This document shows positions 8,197 to 16,989 of a stretch of DNA of 43,741 nucleotides, in pieces (position 1 is the stretch's first letter; every line of letters starts with the position of its first letter). The notes beneath the pieces are model-generated. The model was not told where the DNA came from, did not search any database, and saw nothing but the letters and a program-made list of their open reading frames with translations. Both the position numbers and the translations under genes were made by a program. Source of the DNA: Sharpea porci (GTDB lineage Bacteria > Bacillota_I > Bacilli_A > Erysipelotrichales > Coprobacillaceae); the NCBI RefSeq assembly GCF_009695655.1, contig NZ_VUNM01000021.1, forward strand, positions 1-43,741, in the 5' to 3' direction.

Positions 8197-8256
8197 TGCT
8201 TTTTTCTCATATTTGTATATACTCATAGACAAGTGTCAAGACATATAGAATGACAC
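8197..8256 (+). promoter_or_regulatory. Promoter and inverted repeat upstream of the PfoR-type EIIC gene
   Basis: TTGCTT (8197-8202) and TATACT with 16-base spacing form a plausible promoter. Downstream, GTGTCA (8233-8238) and TGACAC (8251-8256) form a perfect inverted repeat with a 12-base spacer in the leader. It could be an operator or an RNA hairpin; there is no T-run. Confidence 0.45.
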
Positions 8257-8276
8257 ATATATACAGGAGGAAAATT

Positions 8277-9338
8277 ATGGATCAGGTAAATGCATTTCTT
8301 GAACGTAAAAATGTCAAGATTTCATTAAAGCGTTATGGTATTGATGCTCTTGGCGCAATGGCGCAGGGGCTCTTTGCATCATTACTTATTGGAACCATCA
8401 TGAATACATTGGGGACACAGCTTGGGATTGAGCTTTTGGTAAAGATAGGTAGTTTTGCTACAAGTGCAACAGGGGCAGCCATGGCTATTTCGATAGGCTA
8501 TGCCTTGCAAGCTCCACAGCTTGTTCTCTTTAGTTTGACAGCAGTAGGTGTTGCCGCTAATACACTAGGAGGAGCAGGAGGACCTTTAGCGGTATTAGTT
8601 GTCACGATTATCGCCTGTGAAGCAGGAAAAATCGTCAGCAAGGAAACAAAAGTCGATATTATCGTAACACCATTTGTGACAATATTTGTTGGGGTTGGCT
8701 TAGCGATGCTTTGGGCTCCAGCAATTGGCTATGGGGCAAGCAGCGTCGGTCATGCTATTATGTGGGCAACGGAATTAGCACCATTTACAATGGGCATTAT
8801 TGTTTCAGTGATTGTAGGTATAGCCTTGACATTGCCTATTTCTTCAGCAGCCATCTGTGCCGCTCTCAACTTAACTGGCCTGGCTGGGGGAGCAGCGTTA
8901 GCTGGATGCTGTGCTCAGATGATTGGTTTTGCAGTAATGAGTTATAAGGAAAATGGTGTGGGTGGCCTATTTGCTCAGGGAATTGGAACAAGCATGCTGC
9001 AAATGGGTAATATTGTAAAGAATCCTAAAATATGGTTAGCACCAATTATCAGTTCAGCCATTATAGGACCAATTGCGACATGTCTCTTTAAGCTGAAAAT
9101 GAATGGTGCTGCTGTTTCAAGTGGTATGGGAACTTGTGGTCTTGTTGGCCAGATTGGTGTCTATACTGGCTGGGTGAAAGATATCGCAAGTGGCAAGATG
9201 AGTGGTATTACTGCTTTTGACTGGATAGGATTAATCATGATTTCCTTTATTCTCCCAGCTATCATTACTTATTTATTTGGCCAACTTTTTAGAAAGCTTG
9301 GCTGGATCAAAAAAGATGATTTAAAACTCGACTTATAG
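8277..9338 (+). CDS. PfoR-type PTS EIIC-like membrane protein
   Basis: A 353-residue polytopic membrane protein with about 9-10 hydrophobic segments rich in Gly and Ala. The N-terminal RYGIDALGAMAQGLFASLLIGTI and the later GGAGGPLAVL and SSGMGTCGLVGQIG segments match the family annotated as PTS EIIC type 2 or PfoR. PfoR was first described as a perfringolysin regulator but is a membrane protein. No EIIA or EIIB partner is nearby, so sugar transport by the phosphotransferase route is unproven. ATG 8277 is chosen over the upstream ATG 8250 because AGGAGG (8265-8270) is 6 bases before it. It is monocistronic, ending in a terminator. Confidence 0.85.
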   Translation: MDQVNAFLERKNVKISLKRYGIDALGAMAQGLFASLLIGTIMNTLGTQLGIELLVKIGSFATSATGAAMAISIGYALQAPQLVLFSLTAVGVAANTLGGAGGPLAVLVVTIIACEAGKIVSKETKVDIIVTPFVTIFVGVGLAMLWAPAIGYGASSVGHAIMWATELAPFTMGIIVSVIVGIALTLPISSAAICAALNLTGLAGGAALAGCCAQMIGFAVMSYKENGVGGLFAQGIGTSMLQMGNIVKNPKIWLAPIISSAIIGPIATCLFKLKMNGAAVSSGMGTCGLVGQIGVYTGWVKDIASGKMSGITAFDWIGLIMISFILPAIITYLFGQLFRKLGWIKKDDLKLDL

Positions 9339-9366
9339 AATACCCTTTACAAGGTATTCTTTTTTA
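9337..9366 (+). terminator. Rho-independent terminator
   Basis: AGAATACC / GGTATTCT stem with an 8-base loop, followed by Ts. Confidence 0.88.
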
Positions 9367-9381
9367 TTTAAGTACTAAATT

Positions 9382-9410
9382 TTGACCACTCATAACTATA
9401 GTGGTACAAT
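9382..9410 (+). promoter_or_regulatory. Promoter with internal inverted repeat before the first GGDEF gene
   Basis: TTGACC (9382-9387), 17 bases, TACAAT (9405-9410). ACCACT (9385-9390) and AGTGGT (9400-9405) are perfect inverted repeats with a 9-base spacer, filling the spacer between the two boxes. An operator is likely but its regulator is unknown. Confidence 0.65.
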
Positions 9411-9452
9411 ATAAATAACAATAGTATGTTTTATTGACAGTATGGTGATTTT

Positions 9453-10517
9453 ATGAAATGGTTGAATAAAATTATTGATTTTTTTAAGGTTGGATTAACA
9501 AAAGAAAACTATATCACTTTAAAAAATGAAATACAGATAGAGAATTTTAAAAATTTGCTTTTTATTTCAAATTTAGCTTCTATTCTCACATTTTTAATCT
9601 ATATACTCTCATTTTGGATTAAGGAACTTGAAGAAACAAAAATTCTTTTTTTCTCTTTTTCAATCAGCCTTTTAGTGATTAACTTGATTGCACGTTATTT
9701 TTCAAGACATACAAAACATGTAATCATTTATGATGTCTATGCCTTTATGACATTGCTTATTATATATTCTATTATTATCAGTACCCATATTAATTCAGAT
9801 AAGATTGCAGTTGCTTTTATTGCCTTTATCTTATTTTTACCGCTATTCTTTATTGATTTACCTTACCGTATGTGCATCTTTATCATATTGAGTACAATTG
9901 TTTTTATTATCAATGTCTTACTTTTTGATAATTCTTCAATACGTAATATTGATATAATGGATTCCATTATCTTTTCAATAGTAAGTATTATAACGAGTAC
10001 ATATACTATAAAGATGAAATTTCAAAATATCTACATGAAAAGCCGCTATCACTATTTTAGTGAAACGGATGTACTGACAGAGATGAAGAATCGTAATAGC
10101 TTTGAACATTATATCAATTCAATTGATGCAACAGATAATACTTATTGTATTTTCCTAGACGTCAATGGTCTTCATGAACTGAATAATATAAAAGGACATA
10201 AATCAGGTGACTGTATGTTGGTGACTGTTGCGAAGTATTTTAAAAAAGCATTTGGATCTGAACATAGTTATCGTATTGGTGGGGATGAATTTGTAGCTTT
10301 TGTTGAAGCAAGGCAGGAAGATGATATTATACAAGACATAAAACTATTACAGGATGAGATTAATAATGAGGGCTATTCTGTTTCTATAGGCTTTGCGAAG
10401 CGAAAGGCGTATGAGAATCTTGAAGGGCTAGTTAAACTTGCTGAAATCAATATGTATGAAGATAAAAGGCGATATTATTCTCATGCTGAACATAATCGTA
10501 GATCATCGATGAATTAG
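9453..10517 (+). CDS. Membrane-anchored GGDEF diguanylate cyclase-like protein
   Basis: A 354-residue protein. Residues about 30-185 contain five or six hydrophobic helices, followed by a GGDEF domain (about 200-350). It shows ETDVLTEMKNRN, DVNGLHELNNIKGHKSGD and an intact RIGGDEF signature, so c-di-GMP synthesis from two GTP is plausible. The inhibitory RxxD I-site five residues upstream of GGDEF is absent. The RBS is weak (GGTGAT). It has its own promoter and a terminator. The next gene is a paralogue of the same architecture, so a tandem duplication is inferred. No EAL or HD-GYP partner is in the window. Confidence 0.9.
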   Translation: MKWLNKIIDFFKVGLTKENYITLKNEIQIENFKNLLFISNLASILTFLIYILSFWIKELEETKILFFSFSISLLVINLIARYFSRHTKHVIIYDVYAFMTLLIIYSIIISTHINSDKIAVAFIAFILFLPLFFIDLPYRMCIFIILSTIVFIINVLLFDNSSIRNIDIMDSIIFSIVSIITSTYTIKMKFQNIYMKSRYHYFSETDVLTEMKNRNSFEHYINSIDATDNTYCIFLDVNGLHELNNIKGHKSGDCMLVTVAKYFKKAFGSEHSYRIGGDEFVAFVEARQEDDIIQDIKLLQDEINNEGYSVSIGFAKRKAYENLEGLVKLAEINMYEDKRRYYSHAEHNRRSSMN

Positions 10518-10542
10518 GAAATACATGGTTATTTCCTTTTTT
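10517..10542 (+). terminator. Rho-independent terminator between the GGDEF paralogues
   Basis: GGAAATA / TATTTCC stem-loop followed by six Ts. Confidence 0.85.
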
Positions 10543-10558
10543 CTTTTGTAGACAATGG

Positions 10559-10567
10559 TGATATAAT
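10559..10567 (+). promoter_or_regulatory. Extended -10 promoter for the second GGDEF gene
   Basis: TGATATAAT (TG at 10559-10560, TATAAT at 10562-10567) is an extended -10 element; the -35 region is weak. Confidence 0.5.
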
Positions 10568-10603
10568 ACAAAAATCAAAGACATGTCAATGAGGAGGTTT
10601 CAT

Positions 10604-11656
10604 ATGTTTTTGAAAGAAATATTGAAGTTCTTTAGTGTTGGTTTATCAAAAGAAGATTTAATAGAAATATCTGATAATATTCGAAAAGAGAATTATAAAA
10701 GTCTTATTGTTGTGGCGTTATTGAGTATGCTTTTTTCCTTTGTTATGACAATTGTGTCCTATGCAGCTCATGATTCTTTTAGGGTTACGATGCTTCATGC
10801 CACACTGACTATTTGTAGTTGTGTGCTGTTACTTTTTGTCATATTGTATAAAGACCCAAAACATCATCTTATCATGACTGAGACACATCTTTTTTGTTTC
10901 TTACTGGTTACTTATGCCATCATACTTTCTACAGTACTCAATAGTAATCGTTCTGCAGTTACCTTTATAGCCATTATTCTTGCCTTGCCACTTTTCTTTA
11001 CAGACCACCCCAAACGTGTAGCACTCTTTATTGGGCTCTCCTCGATATTTTTCCTTGTCTTTGCAACGCTTTTTGACAGCCAAGAAGTGCTCTTAGACGA
11101 TATTGTCAATGGGATTGTTTTTTCTCTCATCAGTATTATAGTAAGCAGCTATATGTCAAAAGTTAAATTTCAAAATATTTATCTCAAACGTAAATACCAA
11201 TATCTAAGTGAAACTGATGTCTTGACAGGACTACAGAATCGTAATCATTATGAATATATTCTTGAACATAATCAAAACTATCATCCTAGCTATTGTATCT
11301 ATATGGATGTCAATGGTCTTCATGAACTCAATAACAATGATGGACATATGGCTGGAGATATTATGTTGAAATATATTGCCAAGATCTTTTGTAGAACATT
11401 TGGGGAACATTCTTGTTTTCGTGTTGGTGGAGATGAATTTGTAGCTTTTTCATTTGATGAAGATAAAGATCAGCTTATTCAGGCAATTGCCTATCTTCAA
11501 CATGAAGCTAACCTCAAGGGCTATCATGTTTCTATTGGTTATAGTGCGATGCATAATAATATTTCACTAGAAAAACTAGTCAAAGAAGCAGAGAGCATGA
11601 TGTATGAAGAAAAGAGAAAGTATTATGAAGAGAATAATCGTCGAAAGATGCGCTAA
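10604..11656 (+). CDS. Membrane-anchored GGDEF protein, paralogue of the preceding gene
   Basis: A 350-residue protein with the same layout as its neighbour: several membrane helices (about 30-180), then GGDEF. Conserved segments are ETDVLTGLQNRN, DVNGLHELNNNDGHMAGD and RVGGDEF; no RxxD I-site is visible. The juxtamembrane KFQNIYLKRKYQYLSETD closely matches KFQNIYMKSRYHYFSETD in the paralogue. ATG 10604 is preferred over 10583 because GAGGAGG (10591-10597) sits 6 bases before it. It is separated from the paralogue by a terminator and a new promoter, so the two may respond to different signals. Confidence 0.9.
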   Translation: MFLKEILKFFSVGLSKEDLIEISDNIRKENYKSLIVVALLSMLFSFVMTIVSYAAHDSFRVTMLHATLTICSCVLLLFVILYKDPKHHLIMTETHLFCFLLVTYAIILSTVLNSNRSAVTFIAIILALPLFFTDHPKRVALFIGLSSIFFLVFATLFDSQEVLLDDIVNGIVFSLISIIVSSYMSKVKFQNIYLKRKYQYLSETDVLTGLQNRNHYEYILEHNQNYHPSYCIYMDVNGLHELNNNDGHMAGDIMLKYIAKIFCRTFGEHSCFRVGGDEFVAFSFDEDKDQLIQAIAYLQHEANLKGYHVSIGYSAMHNNISLEKLVKEAESMMYEEKRKYYEENNRRKMR

Positions 11657-11714
11657 GTTCATCTTTTAAGTAGATGCAAAAGAGTCTATAATGCTTGAGA
11701 GGTAGGTGTATATT

Positions 11715-12428
11715 ATGTATCAAGCTGTTATATTTGATATGGATGGAACGATCTTGAATACAATTGATGATTTAAAGGAAAGTTTGAATTATGCTTTAAA
11801 AGTGACAGGACATCGTCATGATTATACTGTCGCAAACACAAAAGTCTGTTTTGGCAGTGGTGTCAAGGTTGCCATTACAAGAGCATTATGCTTAGAAGCG
11901 GGCATGGAGGAAAATGCTCTCTATGCGATTGGGACAAGTCAGGAAGTATTGCCGGAAAGTGTACATGAGGATGAAATTAACCGTGTCCAGGAAGTTTTTA
12001 GAGCTTACTATGTGAATCATTGTAAAATTAAAACAAAGCCTTATCCCGGCATTCTAGATTTATTGAAAGAACTAAAATCAAAGGGTATCAAGGTTGCCGT
12101 TGTTTCCAATAAACAAAATAATGCCGTTGAAGAACTTGTGAAGGATCAGTTTGATGGTTATTTTGATTTCTATCTTGGTGAAAAGAAGGGCATCAAGAGA
12201 AAACCAGCTCCTGATATGTGTAATCAATGTCTGAGTGTTCTCAATGTCTTGAGAGAAGACGCACTTTATGTAGGTGACTCTGAAATTGATATTCAAACAG
12301 GAAAGAATGCCCATATGGATGTTGTCGCTGTGAACTGGGGCTTCCGTTCAACATCTTTCTTAAAAGAAAATCAAGCCAAAACGATTGTTTCCAATACAGA
12401 TGAACTCTTGGAAGCTATCGTAAATTAA
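11715..12428 (+). CDS. HAD-family hydrolase (phosphoglycolate phosphatase-like)
   Basis: A 237-residue HAD phosphatase. Motif I DMDGTILNT lies near residue 7, with the cap domain between about 15 and 90. Motif II is VAVVSNK, motif III the Lys in KRKPAPDM, and motif IV GDSEIDIQTGKNA. All catalytic positions are present, so it should dephosphorylate a small phosphorylated metabolite such as 2-phosphoglycolate; the substrate is not determined. A GTG at 11706 is in frame, but AGGTG just upstream favours ATG 11715. This is the second HAD in the window besides the GIY-YIG fusion. Confidence 0.9.
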   Translation: MYQAVIFDMDGTILNTIDDLKESLNYALKVTGHRHDYTVANTKVCFGSGVKVAITRALCLEAGMEENALYAIGTSQEVLPESVHEDEINRVQEVFRAYYVNHCKIKTKPYPGILDLLKELKSKGIKVAVVSNKQNNAVEELVKDQFDGYFDFYLGEKKGIKRKPAPDMCNQCLSVLNVLREDALYVGDSEIDIQTGKNAHMDVVAVNWGFRSTSFLKENQAKTIVSNTDELLEAIVN

Positions 12429-12435
12429 GAATACG

Positions 12436-12482
12436 AATGACGTTTATTTGTCATTGACGATTGCATGAAACCGCTCTATAGT
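12436..12482 (+). promoter_or_regulatory. Promoter with inverted repeat before the 12513 gene
   Basis: TTGACG (12454-12459), 17 bases, TATAGT (12477-12482). AATGAC (12436-12441) and GTCATT (12450-12455) form an inverted repeat touching the -35 box. The promoter covers an upstream in-frame ATG at 12465, which argues against that start. Confidence 0.6.
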
Positions 12483-12512
12483 AGTGTAAGAGCTTACAAT
12501 AAGGAGGGTGCT

Positions 12513-12851
12513 ATGCTGGACTTAGATATCATATCATCGGATAAAGAGAAAACCGAAGAACTCATCTTTGATCAGGGTACAATTACTTTTGTTCATGATG
12601 GTGTTAGCAGCAATATAGATATTGATGAACATAAATATAATATGATTACCAATATCATTAGCGAAACACTGCATTCACTCATCATGATTCCAATGTTTCC
12701 CCATCACGGTAAATGGAAGGTTGTCATTGGTGATGAAGAGTTTGAAGGATCATTGACGGGACTGAGGAATGAGAATTTTGATCTAACAGAATTCATCAAT
12801 CTGCACTTAGGGTTGAATTTCTTAGGCTTTGGCAGAAGCCTTGAGGAATAA
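12513..12851 (+). CDS. Hypothetical protein, 112 aa
   Basis: An acidic soluble protein with no signal peptide or membrane helix and no family I can recognise. It has Asp/Glu-rich N-terminal strands (LDLDIISSDKEK) and a hydrophobic stretch around LIMIPMFPHHGKWKVVIGDEEFEG. The start at 12513 is set by GGAGGG (12503-12508) and by a promoter that overlaps the alternative ATG at 12465. The MATE gene starts one base after its stop codon, and the RBS of that gene (GAGGA) lies within the last codons, so the two are co-translated. A link to the pump is suggested only by this coupling. Confidence 0.75.
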   Translation: MLDLDIISSDKEKTEELIFDQGTITFVHDGVSSNIDIDEHKYNMITNIISETLHSLIMIPMFPHHGKWKVVIGDEEFEGSLTGLRNENFDLTEFINLHLGLNFLGFGRSLEE

Positions 12852-12852
12852 A

Positions 12853-14184
12853 ATGAAACAAACCATGAAAATGACAGAAGGAAGTCTTGCTGACAAGATT
12901 TTCTTTTTTGCGTTACCGCTTGCTGCTTCTTCGATACTTCAACAGCTCTTCAATAGTGCAGATGTAGCGGTTGTTGGAAACTTTGCGGGAAGCAATGCCC
13001 TTGGTGCTGTTGGAGCCAATGGTTCAGTCATCAACCTTCTTGTCAATACCTTTGTTGGTATATCAATTGGCAGTAATGTTGTCATTGCAACACTTATTGG
13101 TCAAAATAAAGAAAAGAAAGCCAAGCAGGCTGTCCATACATCAATGCTTTTTGCTGTTATTCTTGGTGTTATCTTAATGGCCTTTGGTCTGTTGATTGCC
13201 CCACAGCTATTAAGATTGATGGCTACACCAAGTAATATCCTTTCCTTAGCCGTACTTTATTTGCGTATTTATTTCCTTGGGGTACCTTTTATTGTTCTCT
13301 ATAACTTCGAAGCAGCCATTCTACGAAGTAGAGGAGAGACGCGTTTACCACTTATTGCGTTATCGATTGCAGGGGTAATTAATGTCATCTTGAATCTTGT
13401 CTTTGTGGTAGGACTAGGCATGAGTGTTGATGGGGTAGCATATGCAACTGTTATATCCAATATCTTTTCTTCACTTTTCTTGCTTATCTATCTTACCCAT
13501 GATACAACAATAACCCATTTTACATTCAAGCAATGTCATATTCATAAGGACTTGTTGCTGCATATTCTTAAGATTGGTATTCCTTCAGGCATGCAAGGCG
13601 CCCTCTTTTCCATCAGCAATGTCATCATTCAATCACAGTTGAACCAATTTGGATCTTATGCGATTGCAGGAAGCGCAGCAGCCTTGAACTTTGAAATACT
13701 GTCTTATTATTTCTTTGAAGGCTTTGGCCAGGCTGCTATTACTTTTGTGGGTCAGAACTATGGTGCAGGGAAAATGGACCGTTGTCATCAGGTGCTTAAA
13801 TATTGCTGGATGGAAGCGAGTGTTGTCACGATTGTTTCAACGATTCTCTTTGTGGCTTTCGCAAGACCGCTTGCCTCCATCTTCTCAAGTGATCCCCATG
13901 TCCTTGGCTATGCAGTTAGACGTATGTATATTCTGATCACTTTTGAAATACTGAATATGTCCATTGAAATTCTGTCAGGCGCAATGCGTGGTTTTGGCTA
14001 TGCGATTGTCCCAACGCTTGTGGCTGTCTTTGGCATTTGTGTCAGTCGTATTATCTGGGTCTTTACCATCGCCAAAATGATTCATAGTTATGAAGTATTG
14101 CTTTATTGTTATCCTATCAGCTGGTTATTGACATCGATTGCCTCACTTATTGCCTATAAATATCTCACACGTAAGCTTGTCTAG
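12853..14184 (+). CDS. MATE-family efflux transporter
   Basis: A 443-residue protein with about 12 hydrophobic helices in two similar halves. The N-terminal DKIFFFALPLAASSILQQLFNSADVAVVGNFAG is the classic MatE start, and repeat-specific segments include FEAAILRSRGETRLPL and SGAMRGFGYAIVP. Such pumps export cationic drugs or metabolites using Na+ or H+ gradients. ATG 12853 is chosen because GAGGA (12843-12847) precedes it; an upstream in-frame ATG at 12829 lacks an RBS. It shares an operon with the 112-aa gene. A second, distinct MATE gene lies at 31627. Confidence 0.94.
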   Translation: MKQTMKMTEGSLADKIFFFALPLAASSILQQLFNSADVAVVGNFAGSNALGAVGANGSVINLLVNTFVGISIGSNVVIATLIGQNKEKKAKQAVHTSMLFAVILGVILMAFGLLIAPQLLRLMATPSNILSLAVLYLRIYFLGVPFIVLYNFEAAILRSRGETRLPLIALSIAGVINVILNLVFVVGLGMSVDGVAYATVISNIFSSLFLLIYLTHDTTITHFTFKQCHIHKDLLLHILKIGIPSGMQGALFSISNVIIQSQLNQFGSYAIAGSAAALNFEILSYYFFEGFGQAAITFVGQNYGAGKMDRCHQVLKYCWMEASVVTIVSTILFVAFARPLASIFSSDPHVLGYAVRRMYILITFEILNMSIEILSGAMRGFGYAIVPTLVAVFGICVSRIIWVFTIAKMIHSYEVLLYCYPISWLLTSIASLIAYKYLTRKLV

Positions 14185-14199
14185 CCTGCGTGTTTTTTT
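14167..14199 (+). terminator. Probable terminator overlapping the MATE stop codon
   Basis: ACACG / CGTGT outer stem with imperfect inner pairing, followed by seven Ts. Confidence 0.6.
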
Positions 14200-14266
14200 A
14201 CGAAATTTTTCTGTTCTCTATCTTTTATAGGAAAGAATTCTATATAATATGGATGAGGGTATTCAT

Positions 14267-14863
14267 ATGAAGAAGAAGTCTTTATTATTCATCATAACAT
14301 TATTTTTACTAACCGGCTGTCATATGATGACACCAGAACAGACACTCACTACATTCCTTAATGGTCTAAAGAAGCAGAATGCCAGAATGGTTTATTTAAG
14401 CTATGGCGGGAAGATGTCTAAGAAAGACATTGAGGAAGATATTGATGTGGCCGATGATTATCTTCATGGTGTTGATACAACCAATCTTAAAAAAGAAGCT
14501 TTGAAGAAGTTTCTTGACTTTGATTTCACGATCAATGCTGTGGCTTTGCATAATAATCATGCCAAGATCCAAGTCACCATTACAACCTATGATAGTGGCA
14601 AGCTTTTAAAAGACTGGCTTGAAGACTATCAGGCAAGAGTTGTGGTCACAAGATTTAGTGGTGCTAAGCGTTTTGAAATCAAAGAGAAAGCAATTGAAAA
14701 GCTAACCAATGATATTGCTCATCTCACGAAAAAGGATTATCAGTCCACCGTTTATTTTACCTTAACAAAGAAAAGCAGCTGGAAGGTGGATGAATTATCA
14801 GATGAGGTGAAAAATGCATTGACTGGCGGCTTGTTAGAAACAGTTGAAAGGCTCAATGATTAA
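14267..14863 (+). CDS. Putative lipoprotein
   Basis: A 198-residue protein beginning with a basic N terminus and hydrophobic core ending in LLTGC, a lipobox with the lipid-modified Cys at residue 18. The mature part starts with TPEQTLTTFLNGLKKQN, an NTF2-like/DUF4878- or DUF5105-like beginning, followed by alternating strands and helices. It is predicted to sit on the outer face of the membrane; its ligand is unknown. ATG 14267 follows GAGGGT (14255-14260). A strong UACG-loop terminator follows. Confidence 0.82.
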   Translation: MKKKSLLFIITLFLLTGCHMMTPEQTLTTFLNGLKKQNARMVYLSYGGKMSKKDIEEDIDVADDYLHGVDTTNLKKEALKKFLDFDFTINAVALHNNHAKIQVTITTYDSGKLLKDWLEDYQARVVVTRFSGAKRFEIKEKAIEKLTNDIAHLTKKDYQSTVYFTLTKKSSWKVDELSDEVKNALTGGLLETVERLND

Positions 14864-14864
14864 G

Positions 14865-14888
14865 ACGACCATTACGATGGTCGTTTTT
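14865..14888 (+). terminator. Rho-independent terminator with UACG tetraloop
   Basis: ACGACCAT-TACG-ATGGTCGT followed by five Ts. Confidence 0.92.
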
Positions 14889-14915
14889 GACAATTCAAAA
14901 AGAAATATGTAAACT
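14887..14915 (+). promoter_or_regulatory. Sigma-A promoter for the alpha/beta hydrolase gene
   Basis: TTGACA (14887-14892), 17 bases, TAAACT (14910-14915). The -35 box overlaps the T-run of the preceding terminator. Confidence 0.65.
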
Positions 14916-14933
14916 ATAAGCGGTGATTTATTA

Positions 14934-15659
14934 ATGAAAAAGATTATCAAAAGAGTGATTGGCATTATTCTTGTACTTGTGCTTGTATTGGCAATGGCAT
15001 TTGGCATATATGTCAATGATTATTATCATGCAACCCATGCAGCTAACAACATTCTTACAGCTGAACAAAAGAAGGCTGCCAAAGATGATCAGCTGTTGGT
15101 CTTCAAGCCAGAAGGGCAAATTAAAGCCGGCTTCATTTTCTATCCAGGAGGCAAGGTGGAATATAAAGCCTATACGCCTCTCTTAAAGAAGCTTGCCAAT
15201 CAAGGGATTCTTTGTCTATGTCCCCATATGCCTTTTAATCTTGCCGTTTTTGCGTCTGATAAAGCAAAGGGAATGCAAAAAGATTATCCTGAAGTGACAA
15301 AATGGTATATTGGTGGACATTCATTAGGTGGCGTAATGGCAAGTCAATATGCCTATAAGCATCAAAAAGACTTTGATGGGATGATCTTTTTAGCTAGCTA
15401 TCCAACCCATTCATTTAAAAACTCTTCTTTGAAAGCGATAACGCTTTATGGCAGTCAGGACCATGTTTTGAATAAGAAAAGCTATCAGAAAAATAAAAAG
15501 AACTTCCCAAAGCAGACAAAGGAAGTCATTTTTGAAGGTGGCAATCATGGACAGTTTGCGAATTATGGCAAGCAATCAGGTGATGGCAAAGCGTCAATCA
15601 CTTCTTTGCAACAACAAGAAGAAACTGTAAAAGCCATCATGCAATTGATGAATAATTAG
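14934..15659 (+). CDS. Membrane-anchored alpha/beta hydrolase
   Basis: A 241-residue protein. Residues about 7-26 form a single hydrophobic anchor; the rest is an alpha/beta-hydrolase domain likely facing outside. The nucleophile elbow is GGHSLGG with Ser130, and the likely acid and base are Asp176 (GSQDHV) and His205 (GGNHGQF). FYPGGKVE (about 69-76) would supply the oxyanion region. The size and GNHGQF ending match a Bacillota group of small carboxylesterase-like hydrolases; the substrate is unknown. It has its own promoter and a terminator at 15658-15683. Confidence 0.88.
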   Translation: MKKIIKRVIGIILVLVLVLAMAFGIYVNDYYHATHAANNILTAEQKKAAKDDQLLVFKPEGQIKAGFIFYPGGKVEYKAYTPLLKKLANQGILCLCPHMPFNLAVFASDKAKGMQKDYPEVTKWYIGGHSLGGVMASQYAYKHQKDFDGMIFLASYPTHSFKNSSLKAITLYGSQDHVLNKKSYQKNKKNFPKQTKEVIFEGGNHGQFANYGKQSGDGKASITSLQQQEETVKAIMQLMNN

Positions 15660-15683
15660 GCAGGAATAAGAACTGCCTTTTTT
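15658..15683 (+). terminator. Rho-independent terminator
   Basis: AGGCAG / CTGCCT stem with a 9-base loop, followed by six Ts. Confidence 0.82.
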
Positions 15684-15696
15684 CAATGGAGGACAC

Positions 15697-16989
15697 ATGG
15701 ATCATATCTATTTATGTATTGATTTAAAATCGTTTTATGCATCAGTTGAATGCGTGGCAAGAGGCTTAGATCCAATGACGACCAATCTTGTTGTTGCTGA
15801 TAGCAGTCGCAGTGAAAAGACAATCTGTCTGGCTGTTTCTCCAGCCTTAAAAGCATTAGGTGTAAAGAATCGTTGTCGTGTCTTTGAAATCCCCAAGCAT
15901 ATCAACTATATTATGGCAACACCACGCATGCAGGAATATATCAATGTCTCAGCATCCATCTATGCCATTTATCTCAAATATATTTCTAAAGATGATATCC
16001 ATGTCTATTCCATTGATGAAGCATTTCTGGATATCACCAATTATCTTTCGCTCTATCATATGAGCGCAAAAGAGCTTGCTGTTACTATTATGGATGATAT
16101 CTATCAGAATACAGGCATAACAGCTACAGCCGGTATTGGCACCAATATGTATTTGACGAAGATTGCCTTAGACATAACAGCAAAGCATGTTGATGACCAT
16201 ATTGGCTATCTTGATGAAGAGCTCTTTAAGAAAACACTATGGGATCATCAGCCCTTAACAGATTTCTGGCGTATTGGCAAGGGCATTGCCAATCGTTTAG
16301 CGTGCATGCATATCCATACAATGCGTCAGCTTGCCAATTATAATGAAGATGAGCTTTATAAGCAGTTTGGTGTTGATGCAGAATTGCTAATTGATCATGC
16401 CTGGGGCAGGGAAAGTGTGACTATTGCGGATATCAAGCATTTTGCTCCTAAGAATCATTCATTGACAAGTGGCCAGGTGCTAAGTCGTGATTACAGCTTT
16501 GCAGAAGGTCTTGTCGTTGTTAAGGAAATGGCAGAGGATCTTGCCTATGAACTTGTCGATGCGCACCTCGTGACATCGCAGATTTCACTGATGTTAGGCT
16601 ATACGAAAAATACGCGTAACCCAAGTCGCAAGGTTGTAACACTAAGTGTCAATACATCTTCTAGTCGCATTCTTGTCGATGAAACAATCAAGCTCTATAA
16701 GAAAATCTATGATCAGCGCTATGGCTTACGAAGAATAATGCTGGCCTATTTACGAGTGGAAGATGAAATGTATGAATCCTATGATCTCTTTAGTGATCAG
16801 GAAACTATTGAAGAAGATAAAAAGCTAGCTGAAGTAACATTGGCTATTCGTAAGAAGTTTGGTGCCAATGCCTTACTTAAGGCAAGAGACTTTGAAAAAG
16901 GTGCAACCGCCAAAGAACGCCATGAGCAGATAGGAGGACATCGAAAAGGTGATGAAACATGGGAAGATGGACAATTACCAACGCGCTAA
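15697..16989 (+). CDS. Y-family translesion DNA polymerase (UvrX/YqjW-like)
   Basis: A 430-residue DinB/UmuC-family polymerase. The N-terminal IDLKSFYASVECVARG carries the first catalytic Asp of the palm, and YSIDEAFLDIT (about 108-118) supplies the second Asp-Glu pair. TAGIGTNMYLTKIALD is the conserved palm/finger segment, followed by helix-hairpin-helix and little-finger regions. It bypasses damaged template bases. The length and the following YolD-like gene match the Bacillus YqjW/YqjX and phage UvrX/YolD arrangements rather than DinB. GGAGG at 15688-15692 supports the start. It heads an operon with YolD-like and yjbR genes. Confidence 0.93.
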   Translation: MDHIYLCIDLKSFYASVECVARGLDPMTTNLVVADSSRSEKTICLAVSPALKALGVKNRCRVFEIPKHINYIMATPRMQEYINVSASIYAIYLKYISKDDIHVYSIDEAFLDITNYLSLYHMSAKELAVTIMDDIYQNTGITATAGIGTNMYLTKIALDITAKHVDDHIGYLDEELFKKTLWDHQPLTDFWRIGKGIANRLACMHIHTMRQLANYNEDELYKQFGVDAELLIDHAWGRESVTIADIKHFAPKNHSLTSGQVLSRDYSFAEGLVVVKEMAEDLAYELVDAHLVTSQISLMLGYTKNTRNPSRKVVTLSVNTSSSRILVDETIKLYKKIYDQRYGLRRIMLAYLRVEDEMYESYDLFSDQETIEEDKKLAEVTLAIRKKFGANALLKARDFEKGATAKERHEQIGGHRKGDETWEDGQLPTR

